The notes under the pieces were generated by a model. That model ran no database searches, had not been told where the DNA came from, and worked only from the letters and a program-made list of their open reading frames with translations. From Vicia villosa (lineage: Eukaryota; Streptophyta; Magnoliopsida; Fabales; Fabaceae), in the NCBI RefSeq assembly GCF_029867415.1, contig NC_081186.1, positions 103,762,753 to 103,826,752 on the forward strand: DNA of 64,000 bases, read 5' to 3'. The position numbers and the translations under genes were made by a program. Positions 47,261 through 57,828 of the stretch are shown one piece after another (position 1 is the stretch's first letter; every line of letters begins with the position of its first letter).

Positions 47261-47589
47261 TATGAAATGAAGTTGAGTATATTATTTAATTAGATGTTCA
47301 GAGATCATCATACCCTTATTAATTCAATGATTTTCTTATGGTTATTTTTTAAATCAACTAACAAGGTGCCTTGGCAAATCGAACCCACTTTCCAGGTGAA
47401 GACAAGTGATCTCTTTTCTCCATTCTTAGTTACAGGGTCGGCTAAAAATATAGAGACCTAAGACAAGTTTTAAATGGAGGCTTTCTTTTTTCATTGACAA
47501 AAAAAATTGTTGAAATCTTTTTTAAGTTATTTTTTTCATTAAAAAAATGGTACAAATGATAAGCATAAGGGATGTTAAATAAAAAATAC
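47261..47589. other. Spacer with a possible hAT end
   Basis: At 47434 the sequence CAGGGTCGGCTAAAAATATAGAGACC resembles the left end of the 35387 hAT MITE, but no right end or target duplication was found. Nothing else is recognised. Confidence 0.3.
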
Positions 47590-47905
47590 ACAAGGCCACA
47601 AACATTACAAGGGGCCCAACAATAAATTAAGAAATGTATTGCATTGGATTAGAATTCCACAACTCCCAATCTAGGCTAACCCTCCCTTTGAAACTAACAA
47701 CCAACAACTTCCAAGTTAACCCTTTGACTAGACCTAACACATCCTCCACATTCCTTGGATTACCTTTGAGGACAACCTAATTTCTCGCCAGTCACAAAGA
47801 CCAACAAACTGCTAACCACAACAAGCGGTGAACTTCTTCCTTATCGTACCTTAAAGCCACAATCGTGCCTGCTGCAGACAATTTGGATGGAACCAACACC
47901 ATTAA
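47590..47905 (-). pseudogene. L1 LINE C-terminal fragment
   Basis: Degenerate minus-strand frames read LWLAVCWSLWLARN and GLTWKLLVVSFKGRVSLDWELWNSNP, the extreme C-terminus of L1 ORF2 after the zf-RVT domain. Confidence 0.6.
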
Positions 47906-47969
47906 ATTCACTAACGGGCTGGGTTTGCCTGCGGTCAGCAGGTCCATATAGTCACGCAGTCATACATTT

Positions 47970-48225
47970 TAACCGTTTGATCAAGACAAACGGTGAATTT
48001 TTTTTAAATAACTATTTTTTTCAAAAAAATTACACATATAATCAAACTTTTAAATTAATTACATAAATGACCATTTTTACATAAATTACATAAGTGACGG
48101 CAATGTGTTAAAATAGTGAAAAAATGGTCATTTATGTAATTAATTTGAAACTTTGGTTATATGCGTAATTATTTTTGAAAAACTTAGTTATTTAAAAAAA
48201 ATTATCAAACGGTTGTAATTTAAGG
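47970..48225. repeat. Foldback hairpin with ~110-bp arms
   Basis: The left arm (AACCGTTTGAT ... TTAATTACATAAATGACCA) pairs with the complement of the right arm (TGGTCATTTATGTAATTAA ... ATCAAACGGTT) around a loop of about 35 bp. It is probably a small foldback element or MITE. Confidence 0.75.
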
Positions 48226-48806
48226 GAGACATTTTTCAAATGATTATATAAAATTTAAATTTTTTTGTTTTACACTGTTTGATTAAATTCTAACAGCCAT
48301 AAGCATTGCGACTGTGTGATTGCGTGAAAACTCCGACGGTAGAGAATTCATTTTCATTCATTGACTCCCAACCAGTTACTAACCTTACACCACACCCGCA
48401 CAATAGTCAGGCAAACAAAGAACATGTGGTGTATTCATTACAACAAATAACGCTTTTCATTACGAAGTTTTCACAACGTATAAAACTAAACCGCAAGTAC
48501 ATGTGAGCGGAACTAATTGTTATATTTAAAAAAATATTAATAAAACTGTTACCTCAAATATTTATAAATCCGACATAAATATATGCTAAGGGTTTGAGGT
48601 TCGATTCTCAACTCCTGATATTTAATGTTATATATGGAACCAAAAATGCGCCATCATATTTTCTAGATTTTATGTCGCATATGTTACCTCAATTTTTTTG
48701 AAAACCAATATAAATAATTCCTAATTTTTTTAAGTTTAACCGAGATAAATTTTTAAATTTTGACTCCCACGTCCATCTAATTCAATTTTCGAGCCCTAAC
48801 GAAATA

Positions 48807-49089
48807 CTCCCTCCGTTCCTTTTTAAGTGTCGTTTTAGTAGAATTTTTTTGTTCCTATTTAAGTGTCGTTTTATAATTTAATATTATAATTTGTCATTTA
48901 TACCCTTGTTTTCTCAATAACTCCGCCTCAAATTTTTCAATTAGTTATTGGAAAAAGAGAGTGAATGATTGAATTTATTTGGAAAGAGAAAAATAAATAA
49001 GGGTATAATAGGAAAAGTAACTCTAATAATCCACTATCTTGGTTGAAGAGCTTTTTGCTAAAACGACACTTAAAAAGGAACGGAGGGAG
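48807..49089. mobile_element. Stowaway MITE, TSD TA
   Basis: Near-perfect inverted ends CTCCCTCCGTTCCTTTTTAA ... pairing with the complement at 49060-49089, flanked by TA (48805-48806, 49090-49091). It is 283 bp. The CTCCCTCCGT terminus is the Stowaway consensus. Confidence 0.92.
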
Positions 49090-49299
49090 TAACACTTTTT
49101 TTGGAGCTTAGCCAATGAAAGAACACTTCTTCTCTAAGGAGCTTAGCCAACGAAAGAACATTTCTTCTCCAATGTTGTTGTTCTTGTTGTTCTCCATTAC
49201 TGTTGTTCTTGTCGTTCTCCACGCATTATTTTATTGTTGTTGTTGTTGATAAGATATATTTTTAAACTTTTTCTTATTTTATTTTCAGAAGCTTTATTT

Positions 49300-50950
49300 G
49301 ATTATGGATTGCAGTTGGATGAAAGCAAATAGATTAAGTAGCGGGTATGGGAAAGGATTGTTACAATTTCTTGATTTCATAAAAAAAAAAACATTCCTAA
49401 CAACAATGAAATTTTTTGGTGTCCTTGTATGAATTGTTATAATACGAGAAAACATCCAAGGAATGTTATATTCAATCATTGTGCCTGTGATGAAATCATT
49501 CAAAATTACACAAAATGAGTATGACATGGTGAAGGAATAAAAAATAGACCTTTGTCACAAACAGTTGAAGATGATGAATGTATAATCTAGAAGACATCAT
49601 TCGTGATATTGGACTCGATGCTTTAAAGAAAGCTAATATGGTAGATACTTTGCAAAGAGACATGGAAGATTCGTTGTACCCGGGATGTAAAGATTTTACA
49701 AGATTGTCAGTTGTGTTAAGAATATTTAATCTTAAGGCAAAAGGTGGGTGGACGGATAAAAGTTTTACTGAATTGCTTCAATTGTTGAAAGAAATGCTTG
49801 TTGAAGGTAACACGTTGCTAAACCGTACTTAAGAGGCCAAGAAGATATCGTGTCCAATGGGTTTGGACTATGTCAAAATACATGTTTGTCGTAATGATTG
49901 CATCTTATATAGGACAGAGTTTGAAAACCTGAACGAGTGCCCGAGATGTGGGGTGTCACGCTACAAACAGAAGGACAATGGTGTTGATGACGATGATGGT
50001 GCAACTAGCAAGGTTGTTTATGTCAAGGTGATGTGGTATCTACCGATAATTCTAAGGTTCAAGAGATTGTTTGCTAATGTTAGTGTTGCAAAGAATACTA
50101 GATGGCATGTAGATGAAAAAGTCTAAGATGAAAATTTTTGTCATGTAGCTAACTCATTGCAATGGAAGAAAATTGATTTCTTGTTTCTATATTTTGTTAA
50201 TGAACCGAGGAACATTAGGCTTGGACTTGCCACCGATGGAATGAACCTTTTTGGTAATTTGAGTACTAACCATGCGTCATGGCCTGTTCTTTTCTTAATT
50301 TATAACCTATCTATATGGTTTTGCATGAAGCGCAAGTATATGATGTTATCGATGATGATTTTGGGTCCAAAACAACCAGGGAATGGCATAGATGTTTATT
50401 TATCGCCATTGATTAAAGATTTAAGACTTTCGTGGGAGGAAGGTATTGATGTTGATGATGATAACTTTAAGTTCTGTGCCATGTTATTTTGCACAATCAA
50501 TGACTTTCCTGTATACGGTAATTTATCTGGGTACAACGTCAGGGGTCATAAAGCGTGTCCTAAATGTGAAGTTGATACATGTCACAACCAATTACCAAAA
50601 GGAAAAAAGACAATTTATCTTGGGCATTGAAGATTTCTAAGACCTAATCATTCGTATCGTAGATTGCGCAAGGCATTTAATGGAGAACATGAGTCTGGTA
50701 TCGCTCCAAAACTCATAACTGGGAAGAAAGTTTATATAAGACAACAACACATTAAAGTTGTCTTTTGGAAAGAAACAAAAAAGCCAGTGGAGAAAAATTC
50801 TTGGAAAAAGAGGTCGGTGTTCTTTGATCTTCCATAATAGTTCAGTCTTGATGTAAGACACTTCTCAACATTAAAGGCAAGATAAAAGCTACTAAGAAAT
50901 CGCGCAAAGATATGGTTGTGATGGATATACGACAAGAATTATCTCCAAAA
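49300..50950 (+). pseudogene. CACTA TNP2-like transposase, degenerate
   Basis: Frames 49578-49832, 49857-50126 and 50157-50630 read in order as the TNP2 (Transposase_21) domain: SLYPGCKDFTRLSVVLRIFNLKA, DYVKIHVCRNDCILYR, CPRCGVSRYK, then IRLGLATDGMNLFGNLST, GPKQPGNGIDVYLSPLI and CPKCEVDT. The N-terminal zinc-finger-like part (WMKANRLSSGYGKGL) begins near 49316. Stops (near 49830, 50124 and 50630) and a shortened 3' end show it is dead. The catalytic region cannot be assessed. Confidence 0.85.
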
Positions 50951-51053
50951 GAAGTAGAAAATATAACCTATTTTCCTGTCACACTCTGTCTAAAAAAAGA
51001 AAAAAATTGATTGTTTGCAGAGTATCAAAGTTCCCCAATGGTACTCATAAATT

Positions 51054-51725
51054 ATGAAGAAACTTGGGTCAGAGAATGATCACAAATTAATTGACTTAAA
51101 ATCTCATGATTGTCATGTCTTGATGCTACAACTTCTTCCAGTGGCTATCTGTGGCATCTTACCAAGAAATGTAAGAGTGACTATAACCAGATTGTGCTTA
51201 TTATTCAATGCTATATGTAGTAAAGTTATATATCCTGAAAATTTAGATGAATTGGAACAGGAAGCTGCAATTATCTTTTCCCAATTAGAGATGTTTTTCC
51301 CTCCATCATTCTTTGACATTCTGGTTCACTTAGTTGTTCATCTACTAAGGGAGATTAGAATTTGTGGTCCAGTTTATTTGTGGTGGATGTATCCAGTAGA
51401 GCGTTACATGAAGATTTTCAAAGGGTATACAAAGAATCATCACCGTCCAGAAGCTTCGATCGTAGAAAGGTACATCACAGAAAAAGCTATTGAGTTTTGC
51501 ACAAACTATTTGTCAGATGTGAACTTTATAGGAGCTCCCGAGTCTCGTCATGACGAGTTTTATGATGGTAGAGGTATTCAAGGTTTAAATGTTAAAACAT
51601 TTAATCGATTAGTAGTTCTTCAAGCATATTTGTATATATTGAATAACCTTAGTGAAGTTGATCTACACTTGACCACGCACAAAGCTCTTATAAAGGAAAA
51701 ACACCCTCGGATGAATGAAAAATGA
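51054..51725 (+). pseudogene. CACTA transposase DUF4218 region
   Basis: A 223-codon open frame with KSHDCHVLMLQLLPVAICG, FFPPSFFDILVHLVVHLLRE, CGPVYLWWMYPVERYMK and HHRPEASIVERYITEKAIEFC. These are defining motifs of DUF4218 found C-terminal to TNP2. The frame is intact but isolated from the rest of the transposase by stops. Confidence 0.9.
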
Positions 51726-51812
51726 TTGTTGACGAAGCATAACAGAACTTTCATATATTAGTTTAATGAAAGTATTTCTAATGGGAGTGGTGCATCAGAT
51801 AATTGAAAATGG

Positions 51813-52355
51813 TTGTCACGTATGCCTAAGTTTAATGTAATTACTTGGAGTGCATACGACATTATAAAATATTTATTTTGTACAAAATCAAAAGATGATC
51901 GTAGCACCATGCAAAATAATGGTGTTATGGTTGAGGCTGAATCCATGTACTTTTCTAATTTCAAAGATTACAATCTCGCGTACTTTGGGATCATTGAGGA
52001 GATTTTGGAGATTGAGTATATTTCTTTTAAAGTGCCTTTATTTAAGTGCAGGTGGATTGACAATAAAACTGGTGTAGAAACATATGAATTAGGATTCAGA
52101 AGGGTTGATCTTCGAAAGGCAACTTAAAAAAACGAATCATTCATCATGTCAAACCAAGCAAAACAACCTTTTTATGTCACTGATCCATCTAACACTAGAT
52201 GGTCAATTTTTCTTCAAGGAAAACATATTCCCGATAGTATTGATGAAAATCGAGATTTTAACTATGAGACTCCTTGTTTAGCTACACGTGTAAGTCAATC
52301 ATCTGAAAAAAATGATTTAGATGATGTGCATGCTATTTGTCGTGATCGTGAATAG
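51813..52355 (+). pseudogene. CACTA transposase DUF4216 and C-terminal tail
   Basis: 51813-52127 has YFGIIEEILEIEYISFKVPLFKCRWID and GFRRVDL, the DUF4216 signature. 52146-52355 continues (QAKQPFYVTDPSNTRWSI) after a stop at 52125-52127. This completes the usual order TNP2, DUF4218, DUF4216. Confidence 0.85.
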
Positions 52356-52929
52356 GGCATATGGGAAAAATAGTAAGTAAATGGTTTTTTGCTTTTGTTT
52401 CTTAATCATTTGTTTTAATTTTGATGAAAAATTATAAAGTGTGTGCCATTTAGAGTTTGTGTTTGGTGTTAATCAATGAATATTTCTGTTTGAGATTGAG
52501 GAGTGGGCAAAATATACAATATCTGTTCCAGGAATCTGCAAAACATGGTTTTGTATTCTAAAATATGGTTCTGTAGTTCAGGTGCAGACGGTAGTAGAAA
52601 AAAATAAAACAATAACCCCTCAGTTTCTAAAATAAACTGAGGTAAGAATATTGATATATTACCTCGGTTCTTGAAAATACTGAGTGTTAATATTAGGCGC
52701 GCCATCCAATTATGAAAATAATAAAAATGTTGACATTGGGAATCAAACTCACGTGCAGTTAACTTAACTCCTCAGAGTTTTAATAACCGAGGTGATAAGG
52801 AGTAGCCTTTCATGACACCCTTGTTTATCTCGCTTATGTAACCGACATCAAACACATTTTGCATCCGTCGTAAGATGTTTTTTTTGTAGTAGTGACTGTT
52901 TCTTCCAAATCGATGCACAAGGGACAATT

Positions 52930-53310
52930 AACCTACTGCACATCACCCATGACACCTCTAATAGACAATTCTTTCCTAGTTGACAACTTGTTGAGGATAA
53001 GTCTCCAATAAAACAACTTGATCTTGCTTTTAACTTTGGCTTTCCACAAAAATCTTAATTCTTCTAGCAAACTATCATCTAGTGCCATATTAGCATTACT
53101 CAAACCAACCCACTTCAAGTAACTTTTATTTACAAAGAACCCATTAGTATTTCTCCACCACATTACTTTATCAACACGATTTTGAAAAGGTTGAACCTTC
53201 TTCAAAATCTCCATTAATCCTTCCAATTGAACTACATAATCTTCTAACAGGTTAGTTTCCTATATACCTAGGTCCCAATGCCACATATTTTCAATCCAAA
53301 ATCCCATTTT
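52930..53310 (-). pseudogene. L1 LINE zf-RVT fragment
   Basis: The minus-strand frame 53226-52933 encodes VDKVMWWRNTNGFFVNKSY and LRFLWKAKVKSKIKLFYWRL, then LNKLSTRKELSIRGV, the plant L1 zf-RVT region. Upstream sequence (GFWIENMWHWDL) extends it to about 53310. It directly abuts the CACTA right end. Confidence 0.75.
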
Positions 53311-53671
53311 TGTCACTTTAATAAGTGGAAGAGTGGAGCAATTATGAACCTAAGGATGAAGGATCCTTAGAGGAACAACTCCCAACCATTTATGGTTCTA
53401 AAATTCAAAAGATTACTCATTCTCAAACTTACAGGAAATGCTATCAGAAAACCACTATTGACCTTCAATAGGGGATACAAACACACTTCTCACACTTTCC
53501 ACAAAAGTGAATATCTTTTTTCGTTGCAAGACTCTACTGCATCCAGGACTTTGGAACTAGTATCACCATACGTGAATGTTAGCAAACTTGACCAAATGGC
53601 ATCTGGCTCAGTTAGGATTCTCCAGCATCACTTTAAAATGAAAGCATGATTGAACTTCTCATAGTTCTTGG

Positions 53672-54145
53672 TGATGGGGAGTCTGGGAGAGTCGGGAGCC
53701 AATTGGACCAATGCACCAGGACCATAAGAGAGGGAGACGCAAAATATCAACCCAAAACCTTCAGGTGATAGGTGAATGAGTCTTCTCTATTATAAATAAA
53801 ACAATACACACATTCATATGCAATGTGGGACTTTAATCACTTACACTTTCACCCAACATTCTCCCCACAAGTATGAGTCCCCCACATTCTATAATAGGAT
53901 CCAATTCAGAATTCAACTCTCGCTCCTCCACCAAGCTGAACCACAACTCAGATACCATTGTTGGGGGACCGTGGGAGCCGAGAGCCCCAACGAGATCAAT
54001 GCTCCAGGACCACAAGAGAGGGATACACCACATATTAACAAAAACCTTAAGGTAATAGGTGAATGGGTCATCTCTCTTATAAATCCATCATTTCACCCAT
54101 TCATAGGCAATACGAGACTTTAATCACTCACACTTGCACCCAACA
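53672..54145 (-). mobile_element. Complete TRIM retrotransposon, 187-bp LTRs, TSD CTTGG
   Basis: Two direct repeats of 187 bp (53672-53858 and 53959-54145), each TG...CCAACA, flank only 100 bp of internal DNA. Target duplications CTTGG lie at 53667-53671 and 54146-54150. On the minus strand the internal part starts TGGTATCTGAG, a tRNA-Met-type primer site. It ends in a G-rich tract (TTGTGGGGAGAA) next to the 53858 LTR. It is non-coding and needs enzymes in trans. The LTRs are clearly diverged, so it is old. I see no 5S rRNA-like segment, so it is not an obvious Cassandra. Confidence 0.88.
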
Positions 54146-54150
54146 CTTGG

Positions 54151-54459
54151 CTCCTAAACCACCATCTTCTTTAGCCATATATAAACTCTAGCCCAATCCA
54201 AATGATCTTTAAACTAGTTTAGCGAGCAATATGACTGGTAAGAAGATTGGAAAATTGCAATAAAATCGACCCAAAGTAGCAGTTTGGCTAATTCTCCAGG
54301 TTTTTAATGTTTTGGAACTCCACAAACATATGAGGTACATCAGGAGAAAGAGCGACCCACACACCTTACATGAAGAAATCTCTGATATGTTGTTTTAATT
54401 ACATTGAAATTTTTTGTTGTTTTCTTTATATAATAACTTCTAATTTAATATATTTTCAA
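54151..54459. other. Unassigned spacer
   Basis: No recognisable coding or repeat structure between the TRIM element and the mobile-domain fragment. Confidence 0.35.
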
Positions 54460-54840
54460 GGGCACGATTTAAAGAAGGAATTAAGGATCGCATTGCAAGG
54501 GAAACGATTGACTTGATGGATTTTGAGATATCTCCCACCTATGACACAAGGCTGGTTAAAAGGTTATAGTCTAATCGCACTTCTAAGAACCAATCTGAAG
54601 TTTGTTGATGCCAACATTATATATGCATTGTAATAATGTGGCATCCTGAGACATCGTCATTTTACATGTCATTTGGTGAAATGATTATTACTTATGATGA
54701 TGTTTCTTGTTTACTTCACCTTTCGATTAAAGAGGATTTCTATCGCCATCCTACGAGTATAAATCAAAACAGAGGTGTTGCACTTGCTGAAGAGTTATTG
54801 GGGTTGACTAACGAGGAGGCCAGGGCATATAGATGATGAC
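54460..54840 (+). pseudogene. Plant mobile domain (PMD) N-terminal fragment
   Basis: 54636-54836 encodes WHPETSSFYMSFGEMIITYDD followed by VSCLLHLSI. This is the most conserved PMD motif (ERWHPETxxFHxPxGExTITLDDVxxLLxLP), ending LLGLTNEEA. A preceding short stretch (54460-54620) has stops. It is a 5' portion of the kind of gene whose 3' portion lies at 1-918, but the two are too far apart to be one copy. Confidence 0.8.
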
Positions 54841-56050
54841 ACTCTGTCAGCACATAATTTTTATAGCATTTTTTCTTTTCTTTCACTAAGTTTGAGTTGA
54901 TTTTAGTTAAGTTTTATTAGGAATTAATGTGTTTTTGGAAGAAGACCAAGAATAAGGAAGAGAGTAGAAAACATAAAGAAATAAGGTGAAAAGGAGCAAG
55001 AAAGAGGCAAAACAGATATGGGACTTACGGTGGGACTTGCGGAAAATGAAAGATAAGATTCAGAGCTAAAACTTTCATGAAGAAGTATAAGTCTAAATGA
55101 GAATTTAAATGGATGAAAAATAGAGATGAAAAATATGACGTTGTGATAATGCTAAATTGTGGGATTGGGTTTTTCTCTCAACTCTAAAAGCCCAATACCA
55201 ACTCCTATTTAAGAGAAGGATTAGAGGAGGATTCAATATCAGGTGTTGGGAAGAAAATTGAACAATAAATCACATTCTGGAGCGAAGGTTTTCATCATCG
55301 AAAATCAAATTTAAACCAGACTTCCACGTACTATTTCTTCATTACTTCTGTCATGAATTTAATTAGTATGAGTTGTTAGTTTTCTCTTTATTAAGTTTTG
55401 TTAAGATGAACTTGTATGAATCTATTGGGATCATCTGTTAGGTCTTTGTTCTATTTGAACTTTTGATTAAATCAATTATGTTATTCAATTGATATTTGTG
55501 TTTAATGTTTTATATGCGTTAATGAATGTCCATATATCGATTCAGATTCGTGTTGATTACTAACCCTAACTGTATGAATCCGACCTAAGTTAACTACTAA
55601 TTTTTATAATTGAGCAAGAGATAGGAAATTATTGTGACATAGGATTTAACACACCGAAACATAGCCTGTTGTAACTATCCAGCTGACCTAAGAGATTGAG
55701 GATTTGTTGTATAGAATAATGAGTTATATACCAAGAGATTGAGTATAACAATTAAGTTAAACCGTCATGATTGGTGAATTAATCATCGTAAGAGTAAATA
55801 GACGCTATCATCAATAATGACATATAGGAGATTCAAAGCAAAATCTAATCGCCTCTAATTTGATCAATTTTTCAACGATTTGTTTATGCAATTTACTTTT
55901 CGCAAATTAAAATCTTTTAAAACCCTCCATTTAATTTCAATAGCACTTGAATCACCTTGTTAAAAAAAAAAGCAATCCCTGTGAAGATGGGCTTGTAAAT
56001 TTTATTCATTTGATAACAATTAGTACATTTGCTAATTTTGTCATCAATGG
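54841..56050. other. LTR-like repeat DNA
   Basis: No gene is seen. Around 54890-55330 and 55900-56040 the sequence resembles LTR and leader DNA (CCCAATACCAACTCCTATTTAAGAG, a promoter-like stretch near 55190; ATCCCTGTGAAGATGGGC near 55975). Boundaries are not found. Confidence 0.35.
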
Positions 56051-56054
56051 GTAG

Positions 56055-56144
56055 GAGCTGATATTATAGCACAATAAGAAAAAGGAGTTGATATTATAGC
56101 ACAATAAGAAAAAGGAGTTGATATTATAGCACAATAAGAAAAAG
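56055..56144. repeat. Three 30-bp tandem repeats
   Basis: The unit GAG(C/T)TGATATTATAGCACAA plus TAAGAAAAAG occurs three times head to tail starting at 56055, 56085 and 56115, with one base of variation. Confidence 0.95.
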
Positions 56145-56376
56145 GTGTGAGGAACATGTGATTCTGACCTCCTATCAACTTGCCACTGTTGGATCTAATT
56201 GAATTGAAAAACGATCTGTAGGAAGGGTCGGATAAGGTGGAGACAGTTTTAACCGCTTACACTATAAAAACTTGAAAAGTGCCAGTTCCAAAAAAAAAAA
56301 AATTTTCTCACCCCCCAAATACTTCTCAGTCATTCATCCACTTGGACGTTACAGTTCCAACTTTGCAAATTCTTTA

Positions 56377-56810
56377 GGGTATGTTTGGAAGAGAGAAGAA
56401 GTTGAAAAGAGAGAAAGATGTGAGAAAGAGTGTGAAAAGAGAGAAAAAGAAGAGAAGTAGACTAGATTTGATGTAGTGTTTGGAATAAGAGAAAGAAGAG
56501 AGAAATAGAAGAGAAATAAGTGTTTTATTTTATGATAAAGACATAAATGTCCTTGGTTAAAATAAATAAATTTATTAATTTTATTAGTTAATTTTTAAAT
56601 AATAATATGTGCTAAATAAATTACTTGATTTTATTTTTAACTTTAAATATTATTTTAATATTTCTTAGTTAAATTTTTTTTATTTTCATTATAAATAAAT
56701 TTATATTAGTTTATATAATGAATTTTGCAAATAGATTTAAATTATGTTACGTAATAATTGGTCTACCAATTTGTTTTAGGTAAAAAGAAAAAAAAACTAG
56801 TAGTATTATA

Positions 56811-56857
<47 letters not shown>

Positions 56858-57163
56858 AATTTATTATTGTTGTGCATATTTTTTGTTTCTCTACCATTCA
56901 TAATAGGTATTGTTTCTCACCTATATTATAAAGTGACATTTGAACAAAAAGAATGAGGGTATATATGAAAAGTTAAAAAATAACATGTATCCTTCATGTT
57001 TCTTCGCTCAAGAGAGAAGATTGGAAATATTGATGGGATCCACTATATTTGGATCTCTCCTTGCTATTTCATTGCCCACCAAACAAGAGAAAGAGTGCAT
57101 TTCTTTCCAACTTCTCTCTCTGCTAACTCTCTCTTACCAACTTCTCTCCAACCAAGCATACCC
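56377..57163. mobile_element. Tourist-like (PIF/Harbinger) element, TSD TTA
   Basis: The ends GGGTATGTTTGGAAGAGAGA and the complement of CTCCAACCAAGCATACCC are imperfect inverted repeats, flanked by TTA (56374-56376, 57164-57166). It is 787 bp and contains a (TTA)n microsatellite (56811-56850). GAGAGAA-rich left and CTTCTCTC-rich right subterminal regions also pair. Confidence 0.82.
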
Positions 57164-57219
57164 TTAGAAAACACAAAATTCAAACCAGACTTTCACTCTA
57201 TCTTAACTATAAAGTTTTA

Positions 57220-57828
57220 GAAGAGATGAAAATTCATATATATAATATCATCCATGAATAACATATGGGCTCCAGATTTTGACCACAAAATTTATTATAT
57301 GGATGATACCCAATAAAATTGAAAGGTTTAACTTAACTTTTGCACCCATTTGCGAGAGGTCCATTCATACTAAAAGCACTAAGCATTATTGAAATATTGA
57401 ATCCCATATTCCAAACGAGGCGATTATTTTTTCCAATAAAAATAAAAAGTGTACATTCCACCAATCACATTGCATCATTTAATTTTATCTTATTTAATTA
57501 ATTATTAAATAGTATATTTTTTTTGTTGTTTCCAAGACATTTTACATTGAAGGTAACTTTACCCAACTTTTTAAGTTAGGTAGATAAGAATTCACAAAAA
57601 TATTTTTTCCTCAAATTTTGTAGGGACACGTTAAGATTTATTTAACTTTTCAACGACAAGATATATAGTAAATAATTTGTACAGATCAAACACGCTATCT
57701 TTTTCATTAATTGTCTTATTATTATATTCAAAACCATGTTATCTCTCAACTACTGAAAATTTGTATTTAAAGAACACAAACCCTCAACAACAATCATCAA
57801 TTAAGTTACAAATTAATCATTCATAAAA
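57220..57828 (+). promoter_or_regulatory. Promoter of acid phosphatase gene D
   Basis: A TATA-like TATTTAAA lies at 57764-57771, about 60 bp before the ATG, followed by AGAACACAAACCCTCAACAA (similar to gene C). 57235-57430 aligns with the gene C promoter. The A/B TATATAAAGAAC box is related but the far-upstream regions of the two pairs differ. Confidence 0.7.

Larger units (their letters stand above)
48540..52894 (+). mobile_element. Decayed CACTA (En/Spm) transposon
   Basis: The right terminus TTTTTTTGTAGTAGTG ends at 52894 and is the complement of CACTACTACAAAAAAA, a standard plant CACTA end. Subterminal words with TTACCTC(G/A) recur inside (near 48550, 48685 and 52658), and a GCGCCATC word near both ends (48649, 52697) suggests paired subterminal regions. 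The left CACTA tip was not found. A Stowaway MITE (48807-49089) sits inside. Confidence 0.7.

Noticed and set aside
48306..48506. Short open frame after the foldback hairpin
   Set aside because: No homology, no promoter context, and at the edge of decayed transposon DNA.
53672..54145. Possible Cassandra element with 5S rRNA
   Set aside because: The LTRs lack recognisable 5S rRNA internal promoter sequence, so only a generic TRIM call is made.
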